The position numbers and the translations under genes are program-made. A stretch of DNA of 6,154 bases from JAVZLQ01 sp049700035 (GTDB taxonomy: Archaea > Thermoproteota > Bathyarchaeia > Bathyarchaeales > Bathycorpusculaceae), in contig JBNAWC010000060.1 of assembly GCA_049700035.1 (NCBI GenBank), forward strand, positions 1 to 6,154. The letters are read 5' to 3'. Below are positions 1 through 5,341 of this stretch, piece by piece. A model generated the notes under the pieces. It saw only the letters and a program-made list of their open reading frames with translations. It did not search any database and was not told the origin of the DNA. Each line of letters begins with the position of its first letter. Position 1 is the stretch's first letter.

Positions 1-1157
1 CCAGAAACTTTCCCAACTTCATCAACAAGGATTTCACCCACCCAACCAACCCAACGCTTGTTCCGCTCAAAAGCCACCTTTCTAGCAAGCCTTGCAGCTA
101 AACCGCTTCTACGCCTAACCTCTTCAAAAGACACAAAATCACTTTCCATCTTCGCAGCCACCGTTCTCGGCCTCGCAAAAAACTTTGAGACGTTAACGAT
201 GTCTGGCTTAACCTCTTCGATCAGTTGAAGAGTGCGCTTGAAGGCTTTTTCGCTTTCTCCTGGAAATCCGCAAATGACATCAGTTGCTATCGTTATTTCT
301 GGAGTATGCCTTCTGAACGCTTCAACAATCTTTTTGAAATCATCAACTGAATAGAACCTTCTCATGCGCTGCAAGATTTGGTCGTCGCCGCTTTGAACTG
401 GCAAATGTAGAAACTTGAACACCTTATCGTGTTTAAAAGCTTCAATTAAATCGTCTAAAATGTCAATCACCATGTTTGGAGTCATCATTCCAACGCGAAC
501 TCTAAAATCTCCTTCGATGGCGCATATTGCCTTAAGAAGCTCTGCAACGTTTGTACCTAAATCCCGCCCATAACACGCAACATCCTGCGAAGTAATCCAA
601 AACTCCTTAACGCCTAAGGCTAAGTCCCGCTTAACTCTATCCACAATCTCGCTTATGCCATAACTTCTCAAGCGCCCCCTCGCAAAAACAACGCAACAGT
701 ACGCACATGAACCCAAACAACCATAGTTCACGGGGATTATGCTAACAACTGGATTTACAAGTTTCCTCGGCAAACTCAAACTAGGCTTACTAGCTAAAGC
801 GCCTTCCAACACCACAACTTTCTCGCCGCTCAAAACCCGCCCCACAACATCAACTATTTCCCTGCCAAACGCTGGACCAACAATCCCATCGAAACGCACT
901 TCTCTAGACAACCTCTCAAAGTTTATGAGCGGCAAACAGCCAGCAACAATAAGCCGCTTGCCTTTTGGCACACGCCTCAAAACCTCAATCATACGATTCT
1001 CTGTCGGTCCCTTAACAGCACACGTATTATAAATTATCACATCAGCAGCCAAAGGCGAATCAACAAGCTCATAGCCAGCCTCCGCTAAACAACCAGCCAA
1101 AACCTCACCATCAGCCAAATTCGACGAACAACCAAAGCTCTTAACGAAGACGCGCAT
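1..1157 (-). CDS. tRNA methylthiotransferase, archaeal/eukaryal CDKAL1-like type (t6A to ms2t6A), 3' end cut off
   Basis: Radical-SAM enzyme that by family adds a methylthio group to N6-threonylcarbamoyladenosine at tRNA position 37, next to the anticodon, using two 4Fe-4S clusters. I read 385 residues from an ATG at 1157. The N-terminal MTTase domain carries the three expected cysteines C10 (SFGCSS), C46 (YNTCAVKG) and C74 (VAGCLP). The radical-SAM CxxxCxxC is C147, C151, C154 (YGCLGSCAYC). Further family motifs are LHLPVQSGDD near 250 and ATDVICGFPGE near 291. The last residues (WVGEILVDEVGK) begin a TRAM RNA-binding domain, cut by the window edge; given the usual family length, perhaps 35-45 residues are missing. 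An in-frame TGA directly precedes the ATG, so no earlier start is possible. A GGTGA motif abuts the ATG with no spacer, which is too close for a normal Shine-Dalgarno. The family call is secure. The t6A substrate, as opposed to i6A, rests on the archaeal type and NTCAVK-style motif and is inferred. Confidence 0.9.
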   Translation of the reverse strand, partial: MRVFVKSFGCSSNLADGEVLAGCLAEAGYELVDSPLAADVIIYNTCAVKGPTENRMIEVLRRVPKGKRLIVAGCLPLINFERLSREVRFDGIVGPAFGREIVDVVGRVLSGEKVVVLEGALASKPSLSLPRKLVNPVVSIIPVNYGCLGSCAYCCVVFARGRLRSYGISEIVDRVKRDLALGVKEFWITSQDVACYGRDLGTNVAELLKAICAIEGDFRVRVGMMTPNMVIDILDDLIEAFKHDKVFKFLHLPVQSGDDQILQRMRRFYSVDDFKKIVEAFRRHTPEITIATDVICGFPGESEKAFKRTLQLIEEVKPDIVNVSKFFARPRTVAAKMESDFVSFEEVRRRSGLAARLARKVAFERNKRWVGWVGEILVDEVGKVS

Positions 1158-1189
1158 TCACCATCGCAATACATTAAATGCTCCAAAAA

Positions 1190-1200
1190 GAGATAAAAAC
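1190..1200 (-). promoter_or_regulatory. candidate TATA box for the methylthiotransferase gene
   Basis: Read on the minus strand this is GTTTTTATCTC, a T-rich TATA-like element centred near 1196. A start site about 26 nt downstream would lie near 1169, leaving a leader of roughly 12 nt before the ATG at 1157. That fits a near-leaderless transcript and the absence of a properly spaced Shine-Dalgarno. The match to an archaeal TATA box is only moderate, and no clear BRE precedes it. Confidence 0.3.
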
Positions 1201-1274
1201 ATAGGGGTCTCAAACACACAAAATTTACACGTAACTGAAACAGCTAATATGCAAGCTTTAAAAGAAGAAAAACG

Positions 1275-1307
1275 AACATAATTAAAACATAATTAAAACA
1301 TATTATA
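1275..1307 (+). repeat. 11-bp tandem direct repeat in the RHH-ftsZ promoter region
   Basis: Two perfect consecutive copies of AACATAATTAA (1275-1285 and 1286-1296) are followed by a degraded third copy, AACATATTATA (1297-1307). Each perfect unit contains the palindrome TAATTA, so the centres are about one DNA helical turn apart on the same face. The array lies 57 bp upstream of a gene for a ribbon-helix-helix DNA-binding protein. RHH regulators commonly bind short repeated half-sites cooperatively, so this is a candidate autoregulatory operator. That role is inferred; a simple AT-rich promoter stretch is the alternative. Confidence 0.6.
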
Positions 1308-1312
1308 CATCA

Positions 1313-1341
1313 CTATATGCAGATTGGAAACGATTTTTATG
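1313..1341 (+). promoter_or_regulatory. candidate promoter(s) of the RHH-ftsZ operon
   Basis: Two TATA-like elements sit here. CTATATGC (1313-1320) would place the start site near 1342 and give a leader of about 20 nt containing the Shine-Dalgarno. GGAAACG (1326-1332), which resembles a BRE, followed by ATTTTTATG (1333-1341), is centred about 26 nt before the A of the ATG at 1364 and would give a leaderless mRNA. The strong Shine-Dalgarno favours the first. A third AT-rich candidate, CTTTAAAAG, lies at 1257-1265. Transcription start sites cannot be decided from sequence alone. Confidence 0.4.
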
Positions 1342-1350
1342 CCACCAAAA

Positions 1351-1360
1351 AGGGGGAGAT
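1351..1360 (+). promoter_or_regulatory. strong Shine-Dalgarno of the RHH gene
   Basis: AGGGGGAGAT matches 8 of 10 bases of the ideal archaeal site AGGAGGTGAT, and its G-rich core ends 7 nt before the ATG at 1364. It fixes the start of the 51-codon reading frame and supports this short frame being a real gene. Confidence 0.75.
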
Positions 1361-1363
1361 AGA

Positions 1364-1519
1364 ATGAAATTGATTACTCTGTATTTGCCTGAACCTTATA
1401 TCAAGATGTTAGACCAGCTTGTGAATGAAAAGTATTATCCTAACAGGGCTGAGGCTATCCGCGTGGCTATACGCGACTTGATTAATGGCGAGATTGAGCG
1501 AAGAAGAAGGGTTGACTAA
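1364..1519 (+). CDS. 51-aa ribbon-helix-helix regulator, CdrS-like, upstream of ftsZ
   Basis: Minimal MetJ/Arc-type (CopG-like) DNA-binding protein. A short N-terminal beta strand (KLITLYLPEPY, residues 2-12) would insert into the DNA major groove as a dimer. Helix 1 (IKMLDQLVNEKY, 13-24) follows, then the diagnostic turn PNRAEAIRVAIRDLI (26-40) holding helix 2, and a basic tail ERRRR. Almost nothing lies outside the RHH fold, so no sensor domain is present. The ATG has a strong Shine-Dalgarno (1351-1360). The stop TAA is one base from the ftsZ ATG, so the two genes are almost certainly cotranscribed and probably translationally coupled. In haloarchaea a small RHH protein, CdrS, precedes ftsZ2 in an operon and controls division genes. 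The equivalence here is inferred from fold, size and position. It may autoregulate through the 11-bp repeats upstream. Confidence 0.9.
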   Translation: MKLITLYLPEPYIKMLDQLVNEKYYPNRAEAIRVAIRDLINGEIERRRRVD

Positions 1520-1520
1520 A

Positions 1521-2627
1521 ATGAGTCCAGTGGAACATGCGCTTAAGTATGCTCTTCAAAGCGTTAATGCCGATGGAGTCCCGTTAGCAGACACATGCCG
1601 CATAGCTGTCGTTGGCGTCGGCGGAGCTGGAAACAACACTTTAACAAGGCTTGTGGAGATGGGTATAAATGGTGCAGAATGCATTGCCATAAACACTGAT
1701 GCGATTCACTTGAAGGTTTCAAAGGCGCATAAAAAGGTTCTGATAGGCGAGAAGCTTACACGCGGTCTCGGAGTTGGCGGCGACCCAAAGCTTGGAAGAG
1801 CAGCCATCGAAGAATCTAGAAAGCAAGTCGAGGAACTGCTTTCAAACGTGGACATAGTCTTTATCACCGTGGGCTTGGGCGGAGGCACTGGAACTGGCGC
1901 GGCGCCTGTTATCGCCGAGATTGCAAGGCGGAAAGGTGCAATCGTTGTTGGTGTTGTCACCACTCCGTTCAGGATTGAGAAGGGACGCATTGAGTATGCA
2001 GCTTTGGCTTTGAATGAGATGCGTAGGCACTGTGATACGGTTGTTGTTATAGACAATAACAAGCTTATGCAGCTTGTACCGCAGTTGCCAATAAACGAGG
2101 CTTTCAGGGTTGCAGACCAAGTTTTGGCTAACATGATTAAGGGAATAGTTGAGACAATTTCGGCGCCAAGTCTAATTAACCTCGACTTTGCAGACTTCAA
2201 AACAATAGTCAAACGTGGAGGAGTAGCCGTTATAGGCGTTGGCGAGTCAGACGCTCCGAACAGGGCGGAAGAAGCGGTAAGAAACGCTTTAAGGAGCCCA
2301 CTTTTGGATGTGGATTATGCTGGTGCAACAGGGGCGCTCATACATGTTACTGGGGACGCGCATATGACGATTGAAGAGGCAAACCGCGTTGGCGAAATAG
2401 TTACGGAGATGATGGACCGCAACGCGCTCGTTATTTGGGGTGCAAGGGTTAATCCAGAAGAAAACGGCAAGCTTAGAGTAACGCTTGTTATGACTGGAGT
2501 GAATTCGCCACATATTCTAAGCGGATTTGGAACAATTGCGCCGCAGCTTTTCAATCTTGAGCCTTACGCGGAGCCAGAAAGACCACTGAACATTCAGCTT
2601 GACCTTTACCAGATGGAGAACTTTTAG
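1521..2627 (+). CDS. ftsZ: cell division GTPase FtsZ, FtsZ2-like
   Basis: Tubulin-family GTPase that polymerises at midcell into the division ring. From the ATG at 1521 it has 368 residues. Visible motifs: the nucleotide-binding loop GVGGAGNNT (32-40), INTD (57-60), LTRGLGVGGDP (79-89), the tubulin signature GGGTGTG (120-126), VTTPF (146-150), DNN (178-180), and the catalytic T7 loop NLDFAD (220-225) that triggers GTP hydrolysis in the next subunit. The GAGNNT, GVGGDP, SLINLD and VIWGARV signatures resemble archaeal FtsZ2 more than FtsZ1, as far as I recall those families. After the core comes a short proline-containing linker (about 346-356) and a C-terminal tail, LNIQLDLYQMENF, of the kind that binds membrane anchors such as SepF. 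An in-frame ATG at 1485 lies inside the RHH gene without a Shine-Dalgarno; the ATG at 1521 fits stop-start coupling (TAAAATG) and a normal FtsZ N terminus. All catalytic motifs are intact. Confidence 0.97.
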   Translation: MSPVEHALKYALQSVNADGVPLADTCRIAVVGVGGAGNNTLTRLVEMGINGAECIAINTDAIHLKVSKAHKKVLIGEKLTRGLGVGGDPKLGRAAIEESRKQVEELLSNVDIVFITVGLGGGTGTGAAPVIAEIARRKGAIVVGVVTTPFRIEKGRIEYAALALNEMRRHCDTVVVIDNNKLMQLVPQLPINEAFRVADQVLANMIKGIVETISAPSLINLDFADFKTIVKRGGVAVIGVGESDAPNRAEEAVRNALRSPLLDVDYAGATGALIHVTGDAHMTIEEANRVGEIVTEMMDRNALVIWGARVNPEENGKLRVTLVMTGVNSPHILSGFGTIAPQLFNLEPYAEPERPLNIQLDLYQMENF

Positions 2628-2642
2628 CCGTCTCCAATTCTT

Positions 2643-2658
2643 CCACATTTTTATGTGG
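2643..2658. terminator. hairpin between convergent ftsZ and PHP genes, possible bidirectional terminator
   Basis: CCACAT-TTTT-ATGTGG is a perfect 6-bp stem with a 4-nt loop. It fills most of the 31-bp gap between the two convergent stop codons (TAG ending at 2627; TAG read on the minus strand at 2661-2659). On the plus strand a T-rich run (2668-2674) follows, inside the end of the PHP gene. A hairpin is symmetric, so it could serve both transcripts. Archaeal termination depends mainly on U-tracts, so a hairpin role is uncertain; it might instead protect mRNA 3' ends. Confidence 0.4.
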
Positions 2659-3300
2659 CTAAAATCTCTTTTTGAAGCGCAGCAGTATCCTTTTAAGCCT
2701 TAAGCCCAAAGGTATTGGTTCTCCAAAAGGTTCGCAAAAACTCTCAGTCAAGGACTCCATTATGCTCGCAACTTTGGGCTCAGCATCAACAATTGTGTAG
2801 GCGTAGCCTATTTCTGGACCATAATGCGCATCGCTCCCAGCAATCTGTGCAACACCAAGGTTTTGGGCAAATTCTCTGCTGCGCTTCACTGAGTATTTGA
2901 ATGGGAAAGCAGAGGCGTTTATCACTTCCACAGCGTCAAACTTTGCATTTGTGTGCTTTCTGAGATTGCTTTTGAAAAGAATTGTGGGATGACAAGCCAC
3001 AGCTATGCCCCCAGCATCATGTATTTTGTCAATGGTTTCTTCGACGCTCAAACCCTTTGGAATAGCCTCGTAAACGTTGAGTCCGATAACATGCCCATTT
3101 AAGCTTGACACTTCGATTCCTGGAATTATTATTAGGTTTGTTGCTTTCGCAATTTTTGATGCGCCTTCAATGGTGTCGTGGTCTGTTATGGCGACGCCGT
3201 CTAAGCCACGCTTTTTCGCGTAGTGAATAAGCTCTTCTGGTGTGATTAGTCCGTCATAAGAGTATTGCGTGTGCACGTGCAAGTCGATTTTTAGCTGCAA
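2659..3300 (-). CDS. PHP-family metal-dependent phosphoesterase
   Basis: Small cytoplasmic hydrolase of the PHP (polymerase and histidinol phosphatase) superfamily, 213 residues. Metal-binding motifs appear in order: DLHVH (H8, H10), TDHD (D40, H41), PGIEVS (E63), ACHP (H104), VEVIN (E125-N128) and GSDAH (D157, H159). Together they can form the usual trinuclear metal site. The tail after about 190 is basic (RLKRILLRFKKRF). Relatives include nucleoside 3',5'-bisphosphate and RNA 5'-end phosphatases (the YciV/RNase AM group), but the substrate cannot be read from sequence. The start is TTG at 3300, seven residues before the first metal-binding histidine. The only in-frame codons upstream, back to the metG stop, offer no better start, and a GTGA four bases before the TTG is a weak Shine-Dalgarno. 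It begins 15 nt after metG, so cotranscription with the synthetase is likely. Confidence 0.88.
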   Translation of the reverse strand: MQLKIDLHVHTQYSYDGLITPEELIHYAKKRGLDGVAITDHDTIEGASKIAKATNLIIIPGIEVSSLNGHVIGLNVYEAIPKGLSVEETIDKIHDAGGIAVACHPTILFKSNLRKHTNAKFDAVEVINASAFPFKYSVKRSREFAQNLGVAQIAGSDAHYGPEIGYAYTIVDAEPKVASIMESLTESFCEPFGEPIPLGLRLKRILLRFKKRF

Positions 3301-3315
3301 TTTTTCACAGCCAAA

Positions 3316-5028
3316 CTATGCGCTTCTGTTTCGCTCCCTAATTTTCTCAAGCATCTCGTCCAATTGTTCTGCACTGGCTTCTATCTTCTTGAATAGCGGT
3401 TTTGCTTTGGCTATCTTGTGCTTTGCGGGTAAAGGCTTTATGGCTTCTTCCCACTTTTGCTCGTGGACGCTTCCAGAAAGGTTCAGCATTTTCCAGATTT
3501 CCTCTGATGTGAATGGCATGAAGGGCGCGGAAACTATTGCCAAAGCCTTTACTATTTGGGCTGCCACGTAGAGGACGTTTGAGGCTTTAGCCTTATCCTT
3601 CTTTATGAGATTCCATGGTTCCTTCTCGTTTAGGTACTGGTTTCCGAAGCGGCTTATGCCTATAAAGGTGTTTGCTGCTGCTTGAAGTCTACATTCTTCG
3701 ATTTCCCTAGCCATGCTTGCCACTTTTTCCTTAACAGTTTCGATTATGCGTTTATCATCTTCTTTTAGGTTTGACGGTTCTGGGATTTCGCCGTCGAATT
3801 TTGTGTTTATGAATGTTAGTGTTCTGTGGACAAAGTTTCCAAACGTGTCATTTAAGTCCGCGTTTATTTTTTCTATGAAAAATTCCCATGTGAAGTTCGC
3901 GTCTTTAGTTTCTGGTCTTGTTGCCATCAGGAAGTAGCGCCAATAATCCGCTGGAAAAAGCTCCAGCGCCTCGTCAATCCATATCCCTTTTCTGAGGCTT
4001 TTTGAGGCTCTTTCGCCTTTAAATTGTAGAAACTCTGTTGTTGATACGTTCCATGGCAGATTGTAGCCTTCATGCGCTCCTAAAAGAAGTGCTGGAAAAA
4101 TTATCGTGTGAAATGGTATGTTATCCTTGCCAATGAAAAAAATTGTTTTTGCATCCTTGTTAAACCAGAATTCCCTCCACTTTTCTGGTTCGCCGCGGTT
4201 CTTGAAATGCTCGATTGTGGCTGAAACATAACCCAAAACAGCTTCAACCCAAACATAAATTGTCTTGTCCTCAGCTCCTGGAAAGGGGGCTGGAATTCCC
4301 CACTTGTTGTCCCGTGTAACCGCTCTTGGTTTTAAGCCTTCCTTTATGAGGTTTAGGCTGAAGTTTCTTGCGTTTGTTGGCAACTGCCCATTGTTCCTTA
4401 TGTAATCTTCAAGTTCTTGCGAGAACTTTGATAGGTCAAAGTAAAAGTGTTTGGTTTTCTTCAGCACTGGCGTTGTTTTGCACACGGCGCAGTACGGTTC
4501 AATTAGGAGCGTTGTTTCCAATAATCTTCCACATTCTGGGCATTGGTCTCCCCTTGCTGGCGTGTATCCGCAGTAGGGACATTTTCCTTCAACGAACCTG
4601 TCTGGAAGGAAGCGCTTGCAGTTTTCGCAGTAGAGCATCTCCGTCTCTTCTTCGAATATGTACCCGTTATTGTAGAGTTTCATGAAGTGTTTTTGGACGA
4701 ATTTCTTATGCGTCGGATTTTCTGTGCGCGTGTAGTTGTCGAAGGATATACCCCACTTCTTGAAAAGTTCAACAACCCTCGCGTGAACCTTGTCGGTCAA
4801 TTGTTTAGGCTGTACACCAAGCCTAATGGCTTCAACCTCTATAGGCGTTCCATGCTCATCTGAACCGCTGACCATGACAACATCTTCGCCTTTTAGGCGA
4901 TAATACCTAGCTGCAACGTCGGTTGACAGAATCTGTAGCATAGTGCCCAAGTGTGGCGTGTAGTTTACGTATGGCCAAGCTGATGCGACTAAAACTTTTC
5001 CGAGTTTTACGGCACCTCCAACGTTCAA
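3316..5028 (-). CDS. metG: methionyl-tRNA synthetase, archaeal type without C-terminal OB domain
   Basis: Class I synthetase that charges initiator and elongator tRNA-Met with methionine in the cytoplasm. It has 570 residues from TTG at 5028. The Rossmann core starts at KVLVASAWPYVNYTPHLGT, with the HIGH variant HLGT (26-29). The connective insert holds four CxxC knuckles (C134/137, C150/153, C163/166, C180/183) for two zinc ions, as in the archaeal/eukaryal type. GSDEHGTP (55-62), YVWVEAVLGY (258-267) and FIGKDNIPFHT (298-308) are active-site motifs. The KMSKS loop is the divergent ERASKS (339-344). The anticodon-binding helical domain covers about 385-540 and ends in a charged helix (about 545-568). 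The Trbp111-like C-terminal domain of longer MetRS is absent; in many archaea it is a separate gene. TTG 5028 is the only canonical start after an in-frame TAG at 5058, yet no Shine-Dalgarno precedes it, while a perfect GGAGGTG lies just inside the frame. The exact N terminus is therefore uncertain. Confidence 0.96.
   Translation of the reverse strand: MNVGGAVKLGKVLVASAWPYVNYTPHLGTMLQILSTDVAARYYRLKGEDVVMVSGSDEHGTPIEVEAIRLGVQPKQLTDKVHARVVELFKKWGISFDNYTRTENPTHKKFVQKHFMKLYNNGYIFEEETEMLYCENCKRFLPDRFVEGKCPYCGYTPARGDQCPECGRLLETTLLIEPYCAVCKTTPVLKKTKHFYFDLSKFSQELEDYIRNNGQLPTNARNFSLNLIKEGLKPRAVTRDNKWGIPAPFPGAEDKTIYVWVEAVLGYVSATIEHFKNRGEPEKWREFWFNKDAKTIFFIGKDNIPFHTIIFPALLLGAHEGYNLPWNVSTTEFLQFKGERASKSLRKGIWIDEALELFPADYWRYFLMATRPETKDANFTWEFFIEKINADLNDTFGNFVHRTLTFINTKFDGEIPEPSNLKEDDKRIIETVKEKVASMAREIEECRLQAAANTFIGISRFGNQYLNEKEPWNLIKKDKAKASNVLYVAAQIVKALAIVSAPFMPFTSEEIWKMLNLSGSVHEQKWEEAIKPLPAKHKIAKAKPLFKKIEASAEQLDEMLEKIRERNRSA
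5013..5019 (-). promoter_or_regulatory. perfect Shine-Dalgarno sequence just inside the metG frame
   Basis: On the minus strand GGAGGTG occurs 9 nt after the annotated TTG start of metG. MetRS homology begins about 12 nt further on, at GKVLVASA. This is where a ribosome-binding site would be expected, yet no ATG, GTG or TTG follows in frame before the homology starts. Either a rare start codon is used, the TTG upstream is used and this is chance, or the assembled sequence has an error here. Confidence 0.4.
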
Positions 5029-5083
5029 CAGTTGCGTGCAAGAATTATTGCTTTTCTATTACTTAAGAATTCACCATGACAAG

Positions 5084-5092
5084 TTTTATATG
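5084..5092. promoter_or_regulatory. TATA element, possibly shared by metG and the small membrane protein gene
   Basis: On the plus strand TTTTATATG is centred 26 nt before the ATG at 5114, the classic spacing for a leaderless archaeal gene. Read on the minus strand the same bases give CATATAAAA, which would start a metG transcript near 5062 with a leader of about 33 nt. Because TATA boxes are near-symmetric, the flanking BRE decides direction, and I cannot assign a clear BRE on either side. The plus-strand use is the better supported. Confidence 0.5.
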
Positions 5093-5113
5093 CCCCATAA
5101 AATTCAATTGCGT

Positions 5114-5323
5114 ATGAAATGGTGCGTGAACATGAAGTGGTATTGGATGCTCCTCACAATAGTGTTTGTGATTCTAGGGATATCAACTTTGTTGCCAACA
5201 TCAGCAAGCAAACCATCAATGCTTGGGTATTATGCGCACTGCACTTTTGCGCCAGTAAGTACAATAATATGCTGGACGGTAGCTGCAATTTTCTACTGGA
5301 TTAGCAGAAAGAGAACCGCTTAA
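5114..5323 (+). CDS. 69-aa protein with two predicted transmembrane helices, unknown function
   Basis: I do not recognise this protein. From the ATG at 5114 it has 69 residues: a short head with several Trp and Lys (MKWCVNMKWYW), a hydrophobic helix (about 10-28, MLLTIVFVILGISTLL), a short polar loop holding SASKPS and one Cys, a second hydrophobic segment (about 45-64, APVSTIICWTVAAIFYW), and a basic end (SRKRT). By the positive-inside rule both ends are probably cytoplasmic. The start is chosen because a TATA box lies 26 nt upstream, implying a leaderless mRNA. The same frame is open back to a GTG at 5036, but that would run through the promoter and add a polar head. An ATG at 5132 with a GGTG 8 nt before it is a further possibility. 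It is divergent from metG and convergent with the next gene, ending 18 bp from that gene's stop codon. Its small size means a chance reading frame cannot be fully excluded. Confidence 0.6.
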   Translation: MKWCVNMKWYWMLLTIVFVILGISTLLPTSASKPSMLGYYAHCTFAPVSTIICWTVAAIFYWISRKRTA

Positions 5324-5341
5324 AATTTCTGCTTTGCCACA

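Noticed and set aside
739..1032. 97-codon open frame antisense to the methylthiotransferase
   Set aside because: The opposite strand encodes a complete set of radical-SAM and MTTase motifs; this frame is low-complexity Ser/Thr/Pro and has no domain.
1158..1363. Possible CRISPR leader or small-RNA gene in the divergent intergenic region
   Set aside because: The repeats are only 11 bp and directly adjoining without spacers, and I found no C/D-box or tRNA-like structure.
1485..1520. Alternative ftsZ start at ATG 1485, giving a protein 12 residues longer and overlapping the RHH gene
   Set aside because: No Shine-Dalgarno precedes it, and the ATG at 1521 immediately after the RHH stop fits translational coupling and a normal FtsZ N terminus.
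1706..2212. Long open frame (168 codons) antisense to ftsZ
   Set aside because: It is a shadow of the strongly conserved FtsZ frame, has no recognisable domain, and no promoter or ribosome-binding site is evident.
4368..4863. Open frames on the plus strand opposite metG (about 105 codons each)
   Set aside because: They are frame shadows of the MetRS zinc-knuckle and Rossmann region; the Cys-rich look is a by-product of the complementary codons.
5036..5113. Longer start (GTG 5036) for the small membrane protein
   Set aside because: It would translate through the TATA element placed exactly for a start at 5114 and add a polar head with no support.
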